Shown here in pieces: positions 54,340 through 64,000 of a DNA stretch of 64,000 bases. This DNA comes from Blasia pusilla. Taxonomy: Eukaryota; Marchantiophyta; Marchantiopsida; Blasiales. Position 1 is the stretch's first letter; every line of letters begins with the position of its first letter. The translations under genes and the position numbers were made by a program. Location: assembly GCA_050084515.1 (NCBI GenBank), contig CM114274.1, positions 21,762,001 to 21,826,000 of the forward strand, written 5' to 3'. Under the pieces are notes generated by a model, which saw only the letters and a program-made list of their open reading frames with translations, was not told where the DNA came from and did not search any database.

Positions 54340-55131
54340 ATGGGCACGGAAGCCTTTACGTCACCCATAAAAAGGAATTGTTGTTACAATTGTGGGGCAG
54401 CTGACCATTGGGCTAATAATTGCCCAAATCCAAAGCGGCCCGTAGGACTCAATCCATTGTGCAGAAATTGCAAGAAGGGCGGACACACTGCAGTGAAGTG
54501 CCCGGAGCCCAAGGTCTCGCGGTTGTTGGTACAGTATGTCAACACCCCAACAGCCCAACCAGAGTCCAAGAATGACGTAAATGTGCAATTCGTCCGAGTG
54601 GAAGAGTTAGGGTCCCCCAAGACAAGGCGAGTCACTATTAGGGAGGAGGACTCGGACAGAACGGCGACCAAAGAATCATCGGACTGGCCCAAGGAACTCC
54701 AAAACACCGTTCTTGCTGTCACCACGAGGTCCAAGAACCAGACCGCTGGGACCCCCAAAGCAAGGAAAGGTGCTTCGTCTTCGCGCGAAGCTAAAGACCC
54801 CAAGACAAAAAGTGTCGACGCCTTCCGCACCGGGAAGTCCATCCTAAAAGGCGATGTTGACCCGGCCTTCGATCAAAGTCACCCTAAGTACTTCCATCAA
54901 GATATCGAGGACCAGGTTTGGGCTCAAGTTTGCCAGGACCACGGGCAAGAAGGGAGGCAGACAATAGAGAATTCGAGAATCGGAACGGCTTCGGCAATAC
55001 AAGCCATCGTGACGTCGCCTCTGGTCTTGGAAGCCTATGACTTACTCAAGGACTTGGCGTCAACCCCGGCCAATATAACCCTGCTGCAATTATTAATGGA
55101 TAACCCTGTGTACGGAAAAATTCTGCAGTAG
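54340..55131 (+). pseudogene. Gag zinc knuckles and linker of A2
   Basis: 263 open codons with two perfect CCHC knuckles: CYNCGAADHWANNC and CRNCKKGGHTAVKC (54375-54500). An Arg/Thr/Ser-rich linker follows, then helices ending VYGKILQ; a TAG then separates it from the protease region at 55183. A nucleocapsid role is expected. Confidence 0.85.
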
Positions 55132-55182
55132 TGGAAGATAAGCGGCAGAAAACCCAAGAAGTCTGCAAAGAGTCTACCAGTA

Positions 55183-55580
55183 GTGGATATGTTCCGTATC
55201 AAAGTGGAAGATTTGGGAGCCCCAGAGGTAGAAGTTGAGATTGAGGGACACACCATTAAGAAGGTCCCCATTGACTCGAGAAGTGGAATTAACATTATGA
55301 CACAACAGACGGCCCGGGCACTAGGATACACGAAGTACGAGCCCACCGACAAGTATTTGCGGCTCGCGAACCAGTCCCGGAAGAGACCCCTCGGACAGCT
55401 CACCCAGATCCCGACCATGCTCTGCGGGGTGCTATTTCTGTTGGACTACTAAGTGTTGCAGCCCTTAACAACCACTTGCTATCCTTTGCTTATTGGAAGA
55501 CCCTGGCTTTACGGTACGAGAGTGACTACAGACTGGAAAAGGGGACGGTTCACGTTCCAGGCTCTGGAGCAGGTCTCAAA
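55183..55580 (+). pseudogene. Aspartic protease of A2, catalytic Gly replaced
   Basis: Aligns with the A1 protease: EVEVEIEGHTIKKVPIDS, then RSGINIM. The catalytic D-S-G of A1 is D-S-R here, and a TAA stop lies at 55450, before CYPLLIGRPWLYGARV. Inactive. Confidence 0.85.
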
Positions 55581-55695
55581 ATGACTCATCAAGCTGTCGT
55601 GGAAATTACGACCACCCCAAGGAGAAACGCCACCGATCGATGAAGGCTATACGTCATATCAAGAGCGGACTACAGCTATTGAGTCCTCGTCTAAT

Positions 55696-57332
55696 ATGTA
55701 CTATTTAGAATGTTACAAAATAGACGAAGAGTCGGTACCTAGCAAACAGAGGTCGACTCGAGAGGAAGAGAAGTTGGGTCATAGCACATTCCAGTTCACA
55801 AAAAATATGGTTCAAGAAAAAGACTATGTGCAAGTCTTAATTACAGGTCAGAAGGCTCTACGCCTCTCAGCGGATTTGTCTCCAACCGAACTCATTAAGT
55901 ACAAAAAGTTATTATTTGAGTATTTGGATGTGTTTGCATACTCCATGGATGAAATGACAGGAATTCGAGCACGGTATGGTGAACACCGGATTGATCTAAA
56001 AGAAGGTGCGGTCCCGGTACGGATGAGGCAGTATCGCTTCAACCCGAAGTAGTCATTGTTGGTCAAGTACGAAATCGACCAGCGTCTCGAAGCAAGAATA
56101 ATTTATCGTGTGTTAAGTAGCAAGTGGGTGTTGCCGATTGTAATTGTACCCAAAAGACAAACAGGATAAATCAGAGTATGCCATGATTATCGGAAATTGA
56201 ATTCGGCCACCTTAAAGGACCATCACCCCCTACCTTTCATCGACAGTATTTTGGACAAAGTCGCCGGCCATGAGCGTTATACCTTTTTGGATGGATACTC
56301 GGGTTATAACCAGGTATCCATACGAGAAAAATATCGGCCCCTCACAACTTTCACCATGGACTGGGGAACTTTCGCGTATCGTATGATGCCCTTTGGGTTG
56401 TGCAATGCGCCGACCACCTTCCAACGGATGATGATCTCCATCTTCCAAGAGTATCTGCGGAAGTTTGTTGAAATTTTCTTGGACAACTTTTGTATCTTTA
56501 GTACAAAAGCCAAACACTTGGAAAAATTAGAATTAACCCTCGCTCGTTGGCGCGAAGTGCATTTTTCCCTCCATCCGGAAAAATCATATATTGCCATGAA
56601 ACAAGGATTTTTTTGGGGTAGAGAGTGTCGGCCCAAGGAATTGAAGTCGACAAGGCCGAGGTGGATATTATCGTTGCATTGGAACCACCCACAAATCTAT
56701 GAGAATTGAGAGGATTCTTGGGACACATCGGATATTACCGACGATTTATTAGGGATTATGCGGTGAAAGCAGGAGCCCTTACCGCGTTACTTAAAAAAAC
56801 TACCGAATGGGAGTGGGCCCCACCCTGCCAAGCGGCATTTGAAGCCTTAAAGGAAGCATTGCAAAAGACTCCTATACTTCGGTCCCCCAATTGGACCAAA
56901 CCCTTCCACGTATATGTGGACACATCCTCGTTTGCCATTGGAGTGGTGCTCAGCCAACTGGATGAGAACAAACATGATTTCTCGGTTTACTATGCAGGCG
57001 GGCAACTATCTTCACCTGAACAAAAATATACAACTACCGAACTAGAGGCGTTAGGCATGGTCTTCTCGTGCAAAAAGTTCTATCACTATTTATTAGGGTA
57101 TGAGTTTGTCTTCCATGTAGATCATTTCGCGCTCTGATCATTAATGGTTAAGGCGGACCTGTTAGGTCGCATTGCGCGATGGATCCTGTTACTCCAAGAA
57201 TTCACATTTGATGTCATTACCCATGTCGGCAAGGTTCATACCAACGCAGAATTTTTTTCCCGGTTGAGGATGACGAATGCGGACCTCACACAATCCGTGG
57301 ATGACACCTTTCTTGATGAAGACCTGTTCTAG
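55696..57332 (+). pseudogene. Reverse transcriptase-RNase H of A2
   Basis: A pre-RT linker at 55696-56052 (FAYSMDEMTGIRARYGEHRI) ends at a stop. RT 56197-56709: RYTFLDGYSGYNQVSIREKY, FGLCNAPTTFQRMM, then EIFLDNFCIF, in which the second catalytic Asp is Asn (FLDD in A1). RNase H 56706-57137 is well kept: [65 protein letters not shown] is therefore dead by a point change as well as by stops at 56052, 56168, 56709 and 57137. Confidence 0.92.
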
Positions 57333-57347
57333 ATCACGGAGGACCGG

Positions 57348-58615
57348 TTGTGCCAATCCTTTTATAAAGATATTTTGCGTTTCTTAATTACTATGCAACT
57401 TCCCGCCCCTATGACAGTGGAGGAACGAGCAGTCTTTTTACATAAGATAGGACCCTATGAGATATGCCAGGGGATACTATTCAAATTAGGTGCGGATGAA
57501 GAGTATCGGCGATGCTTGGAAGCAAAAGAAATCCCCCACGTCATGAGAGCCATGCTTGCGGCTGATTCTGGTGGACACTACGCTGTAAAAAATACGGTTA
57601 AGAAAATCTTGGCCGCACGTTATTGGTGGCCAACTATGTACAAAGATGTAGGTAACTTTATTCAAAGTTTTGATGCATGCCAAAGAGCAGGTCGACCAAC
57701 GGCTACCTCAAGGTGGCCTTTGATAACCATCATGCCGCTAGCGCCGTTTGCAAAATGGGGTATTGAATTTGTGGGCCCCATTTCCCCCGCTACTCGCCAC
57801 ACAAGGCGAAAATATATTTTGATAGCTACCGACTATTGTACCAAGATGGTGGAGGCGGTGGCCACGCGCAAAGATGATAGTGAGGCTGTGGCCAAATTTT
57901 TATACAAAATGATTATCACCCGGTATGGCTGCCCGTTGGAATAAGTAAGCGATCGAGGCACCCATTTTCTGAACAAGACTATTCTCTCTTTAACGTCACA
58001 CTTTCTCATTAAGCATCAGAAGACCACGCCCTACAACCCTAAAGCCAATGGGTTGACTAAAAAATCTAACGGCCTGATCTGCCGGATATTGAATCGATTG
58101 ACGGTTAAGTATTCCTATGATTGGGATATGAAAATCTCCACGGCATTGTGGGCATACCAAACAACCGAGAAGGTTACTAAAAAGTATACCCCATTCTTCC
58201 TGACTTATGGCGTTCATCCCTTAACACCTATTGAATGGCTTTGCCCACTTATCGAGTGTTGGAAGGAACAAGAACGAAGGCGGTCGGCGAGGTTTTCCAC
58301 GGAAGGAATGAGACCTTAGTTGCATTGGAGGAAGCACGCACGCTGGCTTTACGCCAGACCAAACATGTGCAAAACAAACTCAAGAAACGATACGATCGAC
58401 ATCTCCGGCCGCAATCTATAAGCGTTGGAGACCTGGTGCTATTGTATGATAACCGTCGAATAAAGTTCCCTGGAAAGTTAAAATTGAACTGGATGGGACC
58501 CTACCGGGTATTGGCCATCTATGATAACGGATCACTGCAGTTGGGGACCTTACAAGGCGAATCCCTACCCACTCGTGTCAATGGGATGCATGTTTGGTGG
58601 TATCATGAGCCTTAA
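57348..58615 (+). pseudogene. Integrase of A2
   Basis: 57348-57944: MRAMLAADSGGHYAVKNTVK, KILAARYWWPTMYKD, FIQSFDACQRAG (the first zinc-finger Cys has become Phe), then WGIEFVGPISPATRHTR (the first catalytic D of A1 has become Glu) and a stop. 58053-58319: NPKANGLTKKSNG (Glu region), TALWAYQTTEKVTKKYTPFF. 58235-58615: GPY/F-like tail KLKLNWMGPYRVLAIYDNGS, TRVNGMHVWWYHEP. Confidence 0.88.
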
Positions 58616-58639
58616 CCCTACCCGGACTGAAATTGGAGG

Positions 58640-58800
58640 GAAGGGGGTGAGCGACTTCCTGAAGCTTCGCAGATTCGCGAAGCGCGATGTACTAGAGCTT
58701 TGCAGAAGCGCGAAGTGCGATGTATGAGAGCTTCGCAGATGCGCGAAGCGCGAGAGTATTTGAGCTTCGCAAAAGAGCGAAGCGCCAAACTGACTGTTGC
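58640..58800 (+). repeat. Degenerate tandem repeat of GCTTCGC / GCGAAGC words in A2
   Basis: Three to four units of about 32-36 bp around GAGCTTCGCAGATGCGCGAA. A related, more decayed version is at 8100-8200 in A1. Same word family as in the LTRs. Confidence 0.6.
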
Positions 58801-58849
58801 ACTCCCGACGCCAAGGCCAAGAACCTGCATAATGCTGGGACTATATAAG

Positions 58850-60640
58850 CGACCCTACTTAACTAGGCGGGTATTTTCATGGACAGAGTCACCACAAAGT
58901 TCCATAGCAGACCAAAGCGGGGCGTTCACCAAAATCGACCCACCACCATGCCTCATGAAGACTCCACGCCCATTTTGCGAAGTGCGGCCATGCCCATGGT
59001 CAAGCAAGCTGTCACCAAAGTTGGTCGAAGCGCTTGAGGAGCGATATGTCGCAACTTTCTTTCAAGAAAATTGGACCGTGACATCCGGGGAACTCCTCGG
59101 GGAGCTTCATTCCTCGACTACAACAGCCAAGTTTCAAAGAAAGGGTCTTCGGTATCGAGCTCAGCCACAACAATGGACGCCGGATGTCTGGTGAGCAACT
59201 TATATGCTCCTGGCCACTCCAGAGTACGAGTATGACACCGAATTGCTGGTAAAGCATGAAGATTTGTTGGCACTCGGTTGTGTAACGTCTGATTGCCTTG
59301 GCAGGAATGGCTACAAGGCTACTTCGCTGTCTCCGCCATTGTTTGGACAATTTTGCAAGCATTTGATGACTTTGTTTTATCCTGCTTGTTCTTACTACCT
59401 GACGAATAAGCTCGTCAAGATGTGCTATATCCTTTGGAATCAACACCTGGACCCCGAAGCACCGAGAGTCGACTTTGCTTCTTTTGTGGACGGGCACGTA
59501 CACGCAATGCTGGAAGCACTTCATCCGAGCACGAAGTCCTTCCTGTGTCCTTTTTTAATCCATTTGTATATTCATAAGCAAAAATTGAGGGTCGACAAGG
59601 CGTTGGATTGGTCGCAAGTCACTCCCGTCCGCTTGCCAAGAAAGAGCGGAACGGTCACTAGTGGGAGCTGCGAAGTCACCCCGCCATGCAAAGCAGCCCT
59701 AAAGTAACATCCGCATACTTCGGCTTTATGGAAGTCCGAGGAGTTCACCGAATTTCCAAGACCAAAGCACGGCAGAGTCAATTTTGAAACACCCTCTGAA
59801 CCAGAGCATGCAACTCATGAGGACTCTGACGAGACGCCTCGTGCTAGCGATCACCATCCTGCTCTTTGTCTCATGTCCCAAACATCCAATGATATGGTGT
59901 GGTTCCTGAATTTGGCTGTCCCGATCATGAATCAACTACAACATGTTCTCCACTTGGAAGATACAACGGCGTTGGACCAGTATTTACAAGCCCTTGATGA
60001 CCTCAACTGTAGGGCCCAAGCTTCGTCAAAGAACGAAGCACAACGCAAAGTGGCGGAAACAAATCTTCAGCTACGGGATCAAGAACTCAAAGACACTAAG
60101 ACGACGCTTTGCAAAGTTCAAAGCGACTTGGTCTCAGAGTCAGTATGAAGCATGGAATGCACGCCATTGGGAGAGCTTGGCGATTAACATGGAGTGTGGG
60201 GCTGATCAGTTAGCTTCGCAGGTCAAGGAAGCTTCGCAATTGATTCAACAATATCGACACCAAATCCATCGTATCAGCCACGAATTCAAGAAATTGGCCA
60301 CACAACATGCTCAGTCTTCGAAGTTGCTTCAAGAACATCAAGAAACAAACAAAGACTTAGTGGCACAGTGGTTGGAGGCTAAAGGTAGGATCGCTGTCTT
60401 GGAGCCAGAACAGAAGTTGCTCAACAAAGTGCAGTTCGATCCGGAAGATGTCAAGGACGTAGTCGACAAATCAGGCAAGAATTTTGATCATAAGATGAGC
60501 GAGGAGATCGCCTATGTCTACAAAAATTGGAAGCGCCAATTTGACAACCATACAAAGTCTCTCTCGGAAGTTGTTCCCAACCTCTCGATTCCTCTTGAAG
60601 AACTCCCACTATTTACTCAATCCGATGTCTTAGTCTAGAA
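58850..60640 (+). pseudogene. 3' ORF (ORF3) of A2 between integrase and 3' LTR
   Basis: Three successive frames: 58880-59194 (FSWTESPQSSIADQSG; KLSPKLVEALEERYVATFFQ), 59204-59707 (YDTELLVKHEDLLALGC, PPLFGQFCKHLMTLFYPACS, RVDKALDWSQVTPVRLPRKS) and 59873-60638 (long coiled-coil helices: QLASQVKEASQLIQQYRHQI, LLQEHQETNKDLVAQWLEAK). Athila-group elements often carry an env-like or unknown ORF in this position. No clear signal peptide or transmembrane segment is seen, so env-like is not supported. Function unknown; A1 keeps only the first 100 residues. Confidence 0.6.
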
Positions 60641-60847
60641 CGAAGTATTAGGAAGTTTGCTAGTTGTTAACAAATGGCGAGAGAGAATGCGAAATTACAA
60701 CCCCAACATTATCAACAAACCTTCCACTATTCATGGTCGTTTTGCGCCTACACCTGAGTTTGATGGTTTAGATGATACTTTTATGGAATTAGAAGAAACA
60801 TCTTGAAGTGTTCGCCCGAGCGGCTCACATTTGAGGGAGGGGGTATG

Positions 60848-61002
60848 TGATACCCACAATTTTGTACTTTTGAAGAAATACATCTTTCTATTCAATGAAT
60901 ACTTGTATATACATTATGATTTTGATTATTTTATATTATTATGGAGAAGAATGAGTAAGATTAAAGTGAATCACAAAGCTCCAAGGACAAGGCAGAGAGT
61001 TC
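60848..61002 (+). repeat. 3' LTR of A2, truncated to its first 155 bp
   Basis: TGATACCCACAATTTTGTAC onward matches 46165-46320, ending at GGCAGAGAGTT, where it joins the MuMT exon (CTTGAGGGGAAGTAC) at 61003. Confidence 0.9.
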
Positions 61003-61487
61003 TTGAGGGGAAGTACAAAGAGTTATGCTCTTGGATGAGTTGGTGGACTGTACGAATGAGACCATGGGGAAACTTCATGCGGGAGGTGAGTTCACTAATT
61101 TGTCTCATCGAGCTCACGCTGAATATTGTTTGAAGAGTTGCAGCTAAAGTTGAGAAGCGTGGGCACTATAGGGATTTCAAACCAAAAAAACCAACCAACT
61201 TGTCGGATGCGACATGTTTCTGAGTGTTCAACCCGTCGCTAACTAACAGGTTTCCTAAGTGTGCAACCAATCGAAAACCGACGGGTTGCAAGTCGCATGG
61301 CCAAATTTACTTGCAACCCGTCGGAATCAGACGGGTTGCACTAGGTGGTTCTTGGGTGTTGCAACAACAGGTCACAGAGTCGTTCATGGGATGCCTTGGC
61401 CTTGCAACCCATCTGGTTCTAACAGGTAGCTTATTTCTTTGACTTCTGAGCTATTTTCGTTCCCTTCTCACATTGGGTTCGTTGCAG
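61003..61487 (+). pseudogene. Transposase-core exon end and intron of MuMT SWIM gene, copy 2
   Basis: 61003-61085 encodes EGKYKELCSWMSWWTVRMRP, matching 4728-4807; donor GTGAGT at 61086, acceptor GTTGCAG ending at 61487. The intron carries palindromes at about 61229, 61264, 61312 and 61397. Confidence 0.7.
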
Positions 61488-62987
61488 GGATTGAACATTC
61501 ATGAAAAGCCTTGTGCCCCAACACAAGTGGAGCAAAAGTGTTCATTCCTGCTAGAGTTGTCACAAGCATGCCAAATAATTTCACTTGTGGAGGCATGCCA
61601 ACAAGACCATGCAAGAGCAATGCTATAGTTTGCAGCATCCCATATCTTCCTCATAAAAGGCATAACAAAAGGAAGGGGGCCTTCGATCTACGAGCTCTAT
61701 GTTAGGGTGGCTGTGAGATCTGGTGATGAGAAACTCTATGTGGAAGCCTTCAACCGGTGCGTAGCAGGAACTCCCCTCAAGCAAGACGTACACATTGGTG
61801 GGGATATTCGTGGGTGCGTTTCAAGACGTCCCATACAGATGGTGGTAGAGCAGTCCGAGCGAGACTCGTGGAGTCCAGATAAGTATCTTGACTTCAGGCA
61901 AGTGAAGAGGCAGCATCGAGGAACAAATCCAATGATTGATTTGGATGAGGAAATCACGCCGCCCTGGTATTCGGGGACCCCGGATTTCTCCCAAATCCGT
62001 GATGAAGTAACCTCTCCAAAATCAGTGAATGTTTTATTTCAAAATCCCTTCGTTGCTGGAAGTTCGCAACATCCGGTCGCTGGGGTGGCTCAACAATATG
62101 GGATTCCGGTCATGGAGGTGGATTGCAACCTGAAACGGTGGCATATATCTTCGCGCAACCCTGGATGTGGACTCACTTGCAGGGTAGGATCTGATGGCAT
62201 TAGGAGAGCATGCGGCACTTTCCTAAATAAGAACTGTACAAGGACTGGACGACCACTACCTGGGTTTTGGGGACTCAAAACCTTTGATCGTTTCACGAGG
62301 ACCGGGGATCAATTGAAGTACTTCTTCTGCCCAAATGAATCTTGCGCTTTCCGGAAGTCTTATCCGACTGCCATTGGAGCTTCGAGAAATACTCCCAGGA
62401 TGGGGCCCACCGCTGCACGTACAAATTGCACTCAAGACGAAGTGGACAATCTTACAAGTGCCGATTTCAGACTCGTAGACGGAGGAAGTTCGGAGCATGT
62501 TTGCATTACAAAGACCTTCGCATTTTGTATTCAACCCAAGATTGATGTCAACATGTACCCGGAGAAGGTGGATGATCTCAATCCACTATTTCTGTTTGAG
62601 TCTAGAAATGGGGTGAAGAGAAACAGAATGTGTAGGCCAACAGTGGAGAGAGCAAAGCAAATCGCAACAACTCGAGAGGAAAAAATGGAGATCATCGCCA
62701 CCAAAGATGTCCACAGTGGCAATGGAATAGGAAGGATGTATTGGATCAGGAACAACAGTGTAAATTCAAGTGTCACAGGGGTGTATGTGGTGCACATCTG
62801 TTGCTTTCCCACATGTTCATGTGATGACTTTGTCCAAAGAGAGACAAGTGGCAAAAGGTATTTCCCTTGTAAGCACATGTACTATGTGTTGCTTGTAGTT
62901 TTAAGAGAGTTGGAGGTAGGAGTAGGAATCCACCAACTAATTTTGTCCCTCAAAGAAGTGCGAAGTATTCTAAACAAACCACTTTGA
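61488..62987 (+). pseudogene. SWIM zinc-finger exon of MuMT transposase-like gene, copy 2
   Basis: The last 426 codons (61707-62987) are open. Order: VEAFNRCVAGTPLKQDVHIG, a linker with DLDEEITPPWYSGTP, EVDCNLKRWHISSRNPGCGL, FLNKNCTRTGRPLPGFWGLK (GRF-like), FFCPNESCAFRKSY (Cys-rich), PTVERAKQIATTREEKMEII, then the SWIM finger at residues about 375-400 (CSCDDFVQ, FPCKHMYYVLL). Upstream, 61488-61706 has frame breaks compared with copy 1. Best guess: C-terminal part of a MULE-type transposase; a host-derived SWIM protein is the alternative. Confidence 0.6.
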
Positions 62988-63404
62988 GGATGCAAAATGA
63001 GGTTTTAGATTGTACTTTCATTTTCCAAAACCTTCACTTTGAGCTTGAACTCTATTCAGCCCAAGGCAAAGGATAGATCTTTTCTAAACCTTGGATGGAA
63101 AAAGTGATTGGTTCCACACTTATGATTCCACTGATTTTTCAGTTCTCTGAATTTTGTGCAAATTGCAACTCGTCGAACTCACATGGGTTGCTAAAATGTG
63201 GAAGAGGAAAAAAAATACGTGGGAGTGCTTAAGAACTGAGACGAAAAGTGAAAAAAAAAATCACACAAAAAGTTTCCTTTCTTCAACCCAACGGAAGCTC
63301 TCTTCAAATCATAGGAAACTCTCTTAAAAAAAGTATCTCTTTGGGTTGAAGGTAGTTTCCTCTCTCCTCTCTCCTCTCTTCCTCTCCTCTTATCGCACCT
63401 CGGG
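62988..63404 (+). other. 3' flank of MuMT copy 2
   Basis: Collinear with 6742-7150 (a palindrome at about 63160-63190, A-rich tracts, then a CTCTC-rich run), ending CGCACCTC where the Athila LTR begins; the right MuMT terminal repeat is therefore absent. Confidence 0.6.
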
Positions 63405-64000
63405 GGTACCCGCAATTTTGTACTTTTGAAGATTTAGAGCTTTTTTATTCGATAAAAACTTGTGTATACATAATGATTTTGGATATTATGTTTGTGTAGT
63501 ATAAGAATGAGTAATATTGTAAGAAATCACGAAGCTCCTAAGACAAGGCAGAGAGGTAGATAATCAAGGATTTACCTTAGAGGATATGGAAATGCAGCAA
63601 TGAAGTCTAAAGACTAAGAGCGAAGCTTGGAAAAGACAACGAAGCCTTATTAAGAACTTGTTTATGAAGTGCTTTGCTCTTGAACAAAGCATGATGAAGA
63701 AAAAGAGGAAGAAGTACTTCGCTCTTGAATGAAGCACGTGGAATAAGAGCGAAGAATGGAGCACTTCGTCTTCAGATCCGGAGAAAGAGCTTTGTCATCA
63801 AGGGAAGCAAAAGAGATCCAGACTTTGCAGCGAAGCGAAGCGAAGCTAAGACTCAAAGTGATTTCAAGCGGCACACCGTTAGAACAGTTAGACTAGGAAG
63901 AAGGCGACTTTTTGTATCAAATAGGAAGTTAGTACAATTACGATCAGCGGATTCACATGGATCGTAGGAAAAGAAAAGAGCACCATAGATCTAGGTAGTT
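63405..64000 (+). mobile_element. Athila-like LTR (third copy), cut by the window edge
   Basis: GGGTACCCGCAATTTTGTAC onward matches the A1 LTR closely (minus, 15675 leftwards), including GAAGAAGTACTTCGCTCTTG and AGACTAGGAAGAAG. Its first bases differ (TGATAC expected). Either a solo LTR or the 5' LTR of an element beyond the window. Confidence 0.85.

Larger units (their letters stand above)
46165..61002 (+). mobile_element. Athila/Tat-like Ty3/gypsy element A2 with nested copia element
   Basis: 5' LTR 46165-47456, PBS about 47467, gag (47510-48322 and 53324-54340, split by copia), zinc knuckles, protease, RT, RNase H, integrase, a 3' ORF region (58850-60640), polypurine tract GAGGGAGGGGG (about 60833-60843) and the first 155 bp of the 3' LTR (60848-61002). 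The rest of the LTR and part of the host transposon were deleted together. Without copia it is about 9.8 kb. Confidence 0.92.
17779..63404. mobile_element. MuMT copy 2: DNA transposon with SWIM transposase-like and methyltransferase-like genes, heavily interrupted
   Basis: Without the insertions (21474-42039 and 46165-61002) about 10 kb remain. The methyltransferase-like gene runs leftward (44498 to 18854) and the transposase-like gene rightward (45763 to 62987), from a shared intergenic region of 1.26 kb with palindromes. Copy 1 has the same divergent arrangement and the same ends, which argues that the two genes move as one unit. The right terminal repeat is missing: an Athila LTR replaces it at 63405, exactly where copy 1 continues from CGCACCTC towards its right terminal repeat. 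Unit definition is inference. Confidence 0.5.

Noticed and set aside
59204-60638. Envelope protein of an endogenous retrovirus-like element
   Set aside because: No signal peptide, cleavage site or transmembrane segment seen; coiled coils alone are not enough.
1-64000. tRNA, rRNA or conventional host genes
   Set aside because: No cloverleaf or rRNA-like stretch was recognised; matches to tRNA sequence are only primer binding sites. Nothing outside the mobile elements looked like a conserved single-copy gene.

Overview
The window is repeat-rich eukaryotic DNA, almost certainly from a streptophyte (land plant or charophyte-like alga). The evidence is Ty3/gypsy elements of Athila/Tat type with an Asp-tRNA-like primer site (TGGCGCCGCTGCCGGGGA), a chromovirus primed by initiator-Met tRNA (TGGTATCAGAGC), Ty1/copia elements and GT-AG introns. 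Two features lean toward a charophyte such as Chara, with low confidence: a retroelement carrying its own C5 DNA methyltransferase, a situation published for charophytes and dinoflagellates, and several copies of a bacterial-type DNA methyltransferase-like gene. I see no intact conventional host gene; everything is a transposon or transposon cargo.

Layout, left to right. 1-590: exon fragment of a beta-class methyltransferase-like gene. 591-7763: chimeric copy of a DNA transposon, here called MuMT, with about 390-bp terminal inverted repeats (TIRs), a methyltransferase-like gene on the minus strand and a Mutator-like/SWIM transposase-like gene on the plus strand. A fold-back junction at 2945-2982 joins its two halves. 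7764-15681: Athila-like element A1 (minus), 3' end lost. 15682-17257: copia fragment. 17258-17778: unresolved repeat. 17779 to about 63404: second MuMT copy, carrying large nested insertions.

Inside that second copy, the methyltransferase-like gene (minus, 44498 to 18854; coiled-coil, ParB-like and beta-class methyltransferase exons) is split by a retroelement, here RetroMT (21474-42039, minus). RetroMT encodes gag with zinc knuckles, a C5 cytosine methyltransferase with motifs I, IV, VI, VIII and IX/X, reverse transcriptase, RNase H and an integrase ending in a PHD finger. Its ends are inverted repeats; I found no LTRs. RetroMT is itself split by a Tat-like gypsy element (26380-38155), which contains a complete chromovirus (27001-34377) with matching TTGCT target duplications. 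The SWIM transposase-like gene (plus, 45763 to 62987) is split by Athila-like element A2 (46165-61002), whose gag holds a complete copia element (48323-53323) with GAATT target duplications. A third Athila LTR runs off the window from 63405.

A palindromic motif of about 27 bp (half-site GCAACCCGTCGGA) recurs more than 30 times in the introns, flanks and intergenic space of the two MuMT genes, often at 60-70 bp spacing, and I did not see it in the retroelements. MuMT therefore looks like a DNA transposon family carrying a SWIM transposase, a ParB/beta-class DNA methyltransferase-like gene and palindrome arrays. Nearly all coding regions here carry stops or frameshifts, so these copies are probably dead; the family consensus is what deserves study.
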